Assembly (NCBI GenBank): GCA_024542975.1
Contig: JAMXCZ010000003.1
Span: 1 to 57,817 of the forward strand
Direction of reading: 5' to 3'
Length of the DNA: 57,817 nt
DNA from: Candidatus Omnitrophota bacterium
GTDB lineage: Bacteria > Omnitrophota > Gorgyraeia > JABMRN01 > RBG-13-46-9
The position numbers and the translations under genes are program-made. The notes beneath the pieces were generated by a model, which was not told the DNA's origin, did no database searches, and saw only the letters and a program-made list of their open reading frames with translations. Within the stretch, counting starts at the first letter, position 1, and every line of letters begins with the position of its first letter. Below, piece by piece: positions 54,967-57,817 of the stretch.

Positions 54967-56688
54967 ATGCGGGCAAGAATATTTGCAGGAACAATTTTAT
55001 TTTTGTTTCTCACGCTTGTCCTTGGCCTTTTCTATACGCAGGTATTGAAACACGCTTCTTACCGTCAGCTCTCCGAAAGAAACCGGATCCGCGCAATACC
55101 GCTTGTGGCGCCGCGCGGGAAAATATATGACCGGTCGGGAAGGCTTCTGGTGAGCAGCAGAATTGCCTTTGATATCCAGGTTATTTATCAGGAGATAAAA
55201 GACAAGAAGAAGGTAATTGATACACTGAGCAATATCCTGGAAGTAGATAGGGTCTCATTGTCCAGAAAAATGAAAGAGGCGCGGAAAAGCCCCTTCATCC
55301 CCATCAAAATTGTAGCGGATGTCGACAAGGGTAAGGCAATCCGGGTTGAAGAGGCGAGGCTGGGCCTCGCGGGCGTTATCGTAACGACGAGGCCGCTTAG
55401 AAACTACCTGTACGGAAATACAATTTCGCATGTAACAGGGTACCTCGGAAGAATAAGCGAGTCAGAGTTTACCAAATACAAAAGCTACGGATACCGGGTG
55501 CGGGATTTTGTCGGGAAGGACGGTGTTGAAAAAAGCTATAATGATTATCTTAGAGGCACGGACGGCGGTTTGCAGCTTGAAGTTGACTCGAAAGGCAGGA
55601 CTCAGCGTACGATCGCGATAAAAGAACCGCGTTCGGGAAAAAATATTTACCTTAGCATTGACCTGGAGCTCCAGAAGTTTTGTGATTCGTTGTTGGGAGA
55701 GAAAAAAGGCGCTATCCTTGCCATGAAGCCGGATACAGGAGAAATGCTCGCGTTTGTAAGTCACGCTGATTTTGACCCCAACGCATTTGTTGCGTCATAT
55801 AATACAAAATCCGTATCGGCTATTTTAAGCGATACCAAAGGCCTGCCCCTCTTTGATCGGGCGATAAGCGGCACTTATCCGTCCGGTTCTGTTTTCAAGA
55901 TAGTAATCGCCGCCGCTGCCCTGGATTCCGGAGATTTTAGCGAGAAGGAAACATTTTTTTGCGGTGGCAGCCTCACGTTAGGCAACAGGGTCTTTCATTG
56001 CTGGAACGAGGACGGCCATGGTTCTCAAGCTATTGCGCAGGCGATAAAAAATTCGTGTAACGTATTTTTCTATCAGCTGGGGCTTCTGGTGGGGCCTGAC
56101 GAGATTGCGCGTTACGCGTTTAGGTTCGGATTTGGCAGGCCCACAGGCATAGATCTGCCCGGTGAATTAAGCGGTTTTGTACCAACCACGTCGTGGAAAA
56201 AGAGGAAATTAAAGGAATCCTGGTTCCGGGGCGAAACCGCAAATTACTCCATAGGCCAGGGATATCTTCTGGTAACACCGATCCAGATTCTGCGCCTTAT
56301 CGGAGCTGTTGCGAACGGCGGAAGGCTTGTGACTCCTTTTGTCGTAGGAAGGATAGAAGACATAGCGGTGCGGCATGAGAAAAGCCGGGACACCGGACTG
56401 GAATCGGGCGTGCTTGAGGCCATAAGAAGCGCCCTAAAAAGTGCTATAAATGCCCCGCATAGTACGGGACTTTACGCGCGCTCGAAAGAGATCATCATAT
56501 CCGGAAAAACCGGCACGGCCGAGAACCCGCACGGAGAGTCGCACGCCTGGTTTACCGGTTTTGCTCCGTTTGAGGATCCCGGGATCTCGGTTGTGGTGTT
56601 CATAGAGCACGGGGGCAAGGGCGGCCTTGATCCGGCGCGTTTTGCCAAACAAGTCATAGAAGAAGCAAAAAAACTCGAGCTCTTATAA
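54967..56688 (+). CDS. mrdA: Penicillin-binding protein 2
   Basis: APRGKIYDRSGRLLV; TYPSGSVFKI (SxxK); KNSCNVFF (SxN); SGKTGTAENPHGESHAWF. Confidence 0.95.
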   Translation: MRARIFAGTILFLFLTLVLGLFYTQVLKHASYRQLSERNRIRAIPLVAPRGKIYDRSGRLLVSSRIAFDIQVIYQEIKDKKKVIDTLSNILEVDRVSLSRKMKEARKSPFIPIKIVADVDKGKAIRVEEARLGLAGVIVTTRPLRNYLYGNTISHVTGYLGRISESEFTKYKSYGYRVRDFVGKDGVEKSYNDYLRGTDGGLQLEVDSKGRTQRTIAIKEPRSGKNIYLSIDLELQKFCDSLLGEKKGAILAMKPDTGEMLAFVSHADFDPNAFVASYNTKSVSAILSDTKGLPLFDRAISGTYPSGSVFKIVIAAAALDSGDFSEKETFFCGGSLTLGNRVFHCWNEDGHGSQAIAQAIKNSCNVFFYQLGLLVGPDEIARYAFRFGFGRPTGIDLPGELSGFVPTTSWKKRKLKESWFRGETANYSIGQGYLLVTPIQILRLIGAVANGGRLVTPFVVGRIEDIAVRHEKSRDTGLESGVLEAIRSALKSAINAPHSTGLYARSKEIIISGKTGTAENPHGESHAWFTGFAPFEDPGISVVVFIEHGGKGGLDPARFAKQVIEEAKKLELL

Positions 56689-56733
56689 CTCGAGCGCTTG
56701 ATTCGTATCTCGTGAGTTGTTTCAGGAGGTTAG

Positions 56734-57804
56734 ATGATTAAGTTTGACAAGATTTTACTTTTTGCGGTTCTCGCGATACTTATCATAGGGCTGTTCGCGC
56801 TCTATAGCGCATCAATACGGTATTATTCGCAGACGATTATTTTGCGTCAGGTAACGTGGATGCTTGTCGGTGTTGCTTTTATGGCGGTATCGTTGCGGCT
56901 AGACTATCAGAAAATATTGAATGCCTCCTATGTTTTATATGCCGTAAATATCCTTCTTCTTATTTTTGTATTGTTTTTCGGCAGGTCCAGGGGCGGCGCA
57001 CAGCGTTGGATAGGCATCGGCCCGATCAGCATACAACCTTCAGAAATGGCAAAAATAACATTTATTCTGGCGCTCTCCTCGTATATCGGTTCAAGAAAAA
57101 ATGAAGTTACCAAAATAAGCTTTTTTTTACGAGTTTTATGTTTTGCCTTGCCCGTATTTTTGCTGATTCTCATCGAGCCGGATCTGGGGACGGCACTTCT
57201 CATTATACCCATTACCCTCATCATGCTTTATGTGGCCGGCGCCAGGGCAGGCCACCTTTTCGGTGTTATTTTACTTGGCATAGGTGCGCTTCCGGTTTTC
57301 TGGCAATTCCTGAAAGAGTACCAGAAGCAAAGGCTTTTCGTTTTCATCAACCCGAATATCGACCCTCTCGGATCCGGTTATACGATTATTCAGTCAAAAA
57401 TAGCCGTCGGCTCAGGGGGTATCTTCGGAAAAGGGTGGCTTGGTGGAACCCAGAACCAGCTGAATTTCCTGCCCGAGCGGCACACAGATTTTATATTTTC
57501 GGTAATTGGCGAAGAATGGGGGTTCATAGGCGCGCTAGTTCTTATTTCATTGTATGCCCTGATCGTGATGAGGGGGCTAAAAATCATCGATAGAACCCCG
57601 GATCTAAGCGGAAAACTGATGGCCACAGGCTTCATAGCGCTTTTTGCCATCCAGGCCGTAATCAACATAGGCATGACAATAGGATTCCTGCCCATCGTAG
57701 GCTTAACCTTACCTCTAATAAGCTATGGCGGCTCAAGCCTGGTCGCCACCCTGATCACAATGGGCCTCCTACTAAACATAGGCATGCGCCGCTCCCTGTT
57801 CTGA
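56734..57804 (+). CDS. rodA: SEDS-family RodA
   Basis: HTDFIFSVIGEEWGFIG; GLTLPLISYGGSSLVATL. Confidence 0.95.
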   Translation: MIKFDKILLFAVLAILIIGLFALYSASIRYYSQTIILRQVTWMLVGVAFMAVSLRLDYQKILNASYVLYAVNILLLIFVLFFGRSRGGAQRWIGIGPISIQPSEMAKITFILALSSYIGSRKNEVTKISFFLRVLCFALPVFLLILIEPDLGTALLIIPITLIMLYVAGARAGHLFGVILLGIGALPVFWQFLKEYQKQRLFVFINPNIDPLGSGYTIIQSKIAVGSGGIFGKGWLGGTQNQLNFLPERHTDFIFSVIGEEWGFIGALVLISLYALIVMRGLKIIDRTPDLSGKLMATGFIALFAIQAVINIGMTIGFLPIVGLTLPLISYGGSSLVATLITMGLLLNIGMRRSLF

Positions 57805-57817
57805 GTAGAACAAGGAG

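Noticed and set aside
24360-57695. Many minus-strand ORFs across the dcw and mre region
   Set aside because: All lie opposite strongly recognised conserved genes; they are typical shadow ORFs.
28105-57804. Two PBP/SEDS pairs (ftsI/ftsW and mrdA/rodA) as an unusual duplication
   Set aside because: Division and elongation pairs are standard in rod-shaped bacteria; their presence is expected.
1-57817. CRISPR arrays
   Set aside because: No regularly spaced repeats of 23-37 bp with unique spacers were seen by eye.

Overview
The window has two parts. (A) About 1-24,223 is chromosomal flank plus an integrated mobile element (about 634-24,223). The element is bounded by a 40-bp direct repeat matching the 5' half of a CAT-anticodon tRNA gene. 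A tyrosine integrase (23100-24179) lies directly against the intact tRNA. The element carries a coupled three-gene DNA-modification/restriction operon with a missed small HTH regulator, about 7.5 kb of small membrane, secreted and zinc-ribbon ORFans, an XRE repressor facing a promoter/operator, a replication module (DnaB and an O-like protein), terminase small and large subunits without recognisable capsid, portal or tail genes, an excisionase-like HTH, and a reverse transcriptase of the Abi/DRT type in an operon with the integrase. It reads as a phage-satellite-like or degenerate prophage element. (B) About 24.2-57.8 kb is conserved chromosome: tRNAs, a zinc-ribbon protein, RNase HI, RNase P RNA, then a large dcw cell-wall/division cluster (mraZ to ftsA) followed by yggS-proC-yggT-mtnP-pfkB-ileS-dksA-lspA-lgt-rluD-aroA and mreBCD-pbp2-rodA. 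Main leads: (1) the RT with its own promoter and palindrome, abutting the integrase; (2) a terminase-bearing element without visible virion genes, inserted at the anticodon loop so that the element supplies the tRNA 5' half; (3) an FtsA with an apparently degenerate ATP motif and shortened C-terminal lobe at a dcw locus where ftsZ is missing from its usual position; (4) a MITE/REP-like nested palindrome that supplies the end of murD and abuts ftsW. All homology statements come from motif recognition by eye; no database search was run.
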